A stretch of DNA of 33,856 nt from Salsipaludibacter sp038233055 (GTDB lineage: Bacteria; Actinomycetota; Nitriliruptoria; Nitriliruptorales; Nitriliruptoraceae): contig JBBSMS010000020.1 in the NCBI GenBank assembly GCA_038233055.1, positions 1-33,856 of the forward strand, given 5' to 3'. The notes under the pieces are model-generated. The model was not told where the DNA came from, ran no database searches, and saw only the letters and a program-made list of their open reading frames with translations. Shown in pieces: positions 32,596 to 33,856 of this stretch; position 1 is the first letter of the stretch, and the number at the start of each line of letters is the position of its first letter. The translations under genes were made by a program, and so were the position numbers.

Positions 32596-33856
32596 ATGGA
32601 TGGTCGCCGACGCGCGCGACTCCGTAGGGCTGCCTCCCACAGACCGCGGTTGCCCGACCCGGTCGTGGCCGCCCTGCGGGCGCTGGGACTCCCGGCCGCC
32701 CAGATCGGGCACTACTGGTCCCAGGAGGCAGCGTCGATCCGGGCCTCGTCCGGGGCGCTGGCGATCGGGCTGGTCGCGACCCTGATCGCCGGCACCGTGC
32801 TGGGGGGCGCCAACGGGGCCCTGGCGGCCAACCCCGGCCTGCTGGTCCTGATCCCGGCTGCGATCGGGATGCGCGGGTCCATCTTCGGGGCCCTGGCCGC
32901 GCGCCTTGGTACCGGGATCCTGACCGGGGAGATGGGCGCGGAGACCTCGCGCGACTCCTTCCTCGGACGCCAGGTGCGGGCCGCGGGGTTGCTGACCGTG
33001 TCCACCGCCGCGGAGGCCGGTGCGATCGCATGGGCGGCCTCGGTGCTGCTCGGCCGCCCCGTGATGGGACTGCTGGACCTGGTCGCGGTGTCGGTCGTCG
33101 GTGGCCTGCTGGCGTCGACGGTCCTGCTGGCCGTCACCGTCGTGATCGCCCGCCAGTCCCGCGTCCGGGGCTACTCCATGGACGACGTCGGCGCCCCCGT
33201 CATCACGGCCACTGGCGACCTCGTCACCCTGCCCGCCCTGCTGCTGGCGACGCTTCTGGTCGACATCGGTTGGCTGGCGGCCACGATCGGCGCGATCGGG
33301 TTGGTGGCGGCGGTCGTGGCCAGCGTGCTCGGCTGGCGCGACGACGACGCCATGGTGGCCCGGATCGTGCGCGAGTCGCTGGTGGTCCTGACGGCCGCCG
33401 TCAGCCTGGACGTGCTGGCCGGGGTGGTGATGGACGCTCGGCTGGACTCGCTGCTGTCCAACCCGGCCCTGCTGGTCCTGATCCCGCCGTTCGTGGCCGT
33501 GTGTGGGTCGCTGGGTGGGATGCTGGCGTCGCGACTGGCGTCCAAGCTGCACGTCGGGTTGCTGGCCCCGCGCACCTGGCCCAGCGCGCTGGCCGGGCTC
33601 GACATCTCGCTGACCTTCCTGCTGGCCCTGTTCTCGTTCACCGGCGTCGGTGCGGTCGGCTGGCTGGCCGCCTGGCTGTCCGGGCTGTCCCCGCCCGGCG
33701 CGGGGTCGCTGGTCGCCACCGCACTGCTGGGCGGGCTGTTCGCGACACTGGCGTTGGCCGCCGTGGCCTATGCCGCCGCCGTCGCCACGTTCCGGTTCGG
33801 GCTCGACCCGGACAACCACGCCATACCGATCGTCACCGCATCGATGGACCTGTTCG
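32596..33856 (+). CDS. SLC41/MgtE-type divalent cation transporter, truncated by window end
   Basis: Membrane transporter for Mg2+ or related divalent cations; 420 residues are visible and the frame is still open at the window edge. Seen: a basic N-terminus (1-20), then two homologous halves of about five hydrophobic helices each. First half: NPGLLVLIPAAIGMRGSIFG and GAPVITATGDLVTLPALL. Second half: NPALLVLIPPFVAVCGSLGG and, at the very end, IPIVTASMDLF. These are the MgtE integral-membrane-domain motifs, with the acidic Asp in TATGD/TASMD lining the pore. The MgtE N and CBS domains are absent, so it is of the SLC41-like, unregulated class. ATG 32596 has GGGAGG 7 bases upstream. Confidence 0.85.
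   Translation, partial: MDGRRRARLRRAASHRPRLPDPVVAALRALGLPAAQIGHYWSQEAASIRASSGALAIGLVATLIAGTVLGGANGALAANPGLLVLIPAAIGMRGSIFGALAARLGTGILTGEMGAETSRDSFLGRQVRAAGLLTVSTAAEAGAIAWAASVLLGRPVMGLLDLVAVSVVGGLLASTVLLAVTVVIARQSRVRGYSMDDVGAPVITATGDLVTLPALLLATLLVDIGWLAATIGAIGLVAAVVASVLGWRDDDAMVARIVRESLVVLTAAVSLDVLAGVVMDARLDSLLSNPALLVLIPPFVAVCGSLGGMLASRLASKLHVGLLAPRTWPSALAGLDISLTFLLALFSFTGVGAVGWLAAWLSGLSPPGAGSLVATALLGGLFATLALAAVAYAAAVATFRFGLDPDNHAIPIVTASMDLF

Noticed and set aside
29631..32627. 998-codon plus-strand open frame opposite the LCP and acyl-CoA dehydrogenase genes
   Set aside because: Antisense to two recognised genes, rich in Gly/His/Val/Asp with no domains. High GC removes stop codons from the opposite strand.
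32446..33819. 457-codon minus-strand open frame at the right end
   Set aside because: Gln/Asp/Arg/Gly-rich antisense of the SLC41/MgtE-type transporter, which has clear helices and a good ribosome site on the other strand.

Overview
The window is about 34 kb of very GC-rich, gene-dense DNA from an actinobacterium. Two WhiB-family Fe-S proteins, an RsrA-type zinc anti-sigma factor beside a SigR/SigH-like ECF sigma factor, a PdtaS-type histidine kinase, a CofE ligase for coenzyme F420, and DUF3499, DUF5317 and DUF5719 proteins all point to Actinomycetota. From memory, the order of whiB1, pdtaS, the SigH/RshA pair, an Rv3235-like gene, secA, hpf, comF, manB, the DUF3499 gene, a metallopeptidase, whiB2, fbiB/cofE, manC, an rmlD-like gene and an LCP gene resembles the Rv3219-Rv3267 part of Mycobacterium tuberculosis. 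Several differences (a diadenylate-cyclase-like gene next to secA, short HPF, CofE without a full FbiB nitroreductase domain, no adjacent fbiA) suggest a deep-branching, non-mycobacterial lineage. I cannot name the genus.

Layout. 1-2103: a PLP transsulfuration enzyme overlapping a lipid/diacylglycerol kinase. 2104-5500: whiB1 with a clear promoter and a perfect CRP-like palindrome, an intergenic repeat, pdtaS, a free-standing sigma region 4 protein, and a divergent DUF5317 membrane protein. 5539-8469: an SDR epimerase-like protein that lacks the catalytic Tyr/Lys, an ECF sigma/anti-sigma pair, and two short genes ending in an Rv3235-like protein. 8597-15530 (minus strand): purine nucleoside phosphorylase, ComF, HPF, a LuxR-type regulator, a DAC-domain protein (probable c-di-AMP synthase) and SecA. 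15580-18508: a Trm112-like zinc protein, phosphomannomutase and DUF3499, then a divergent zinicin-like metallopeptidase. 18532-23928 (minus strand): whiB2, a giant GT2 glycosyltransferase/membrane protein with no canonical start codon, and DUF5719. 24302-25369: CofE. 25507-30215 (minus strand): a tightly overlapping four-gene operon (LCP ligase, RmlD-like pseudoenzyme, NDP-sugar pyrophosphorylase, FAD oxidoreductase), probably for cell-wall polysaccharide. 30411-32195: a FadE5-like acyl-CoA dehydrogenase. 32196-32595: a PIN-domain toxin remnant and tandem hairpin repeats. 32596 to the end: an SLC41/MgtE-type cation transporter cut by the window edge.

Themes. The genes join envelope polysaccharide assembly (phosphomannomutase, sugar nucleotidyltransferase, GT2, LCP, SecA) to stress and redox regulation (two WhiBs, SigR/RsrA, PdtaS, HPF, a DAC protein). 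I see no prophage, intact insertion sequence, CRISPR array, rRNA or tRNA. The most unusual signals are non-coding or degenerate: a 42-bp hairpin element in three copies with one compensatory base change, a G-quadruplex-capable tandem repeat before the LCP operon, two SDR-fold proteins that have lost YxxxK, and a large glycosyltransferase gene that seems to begin at an AUC codon.
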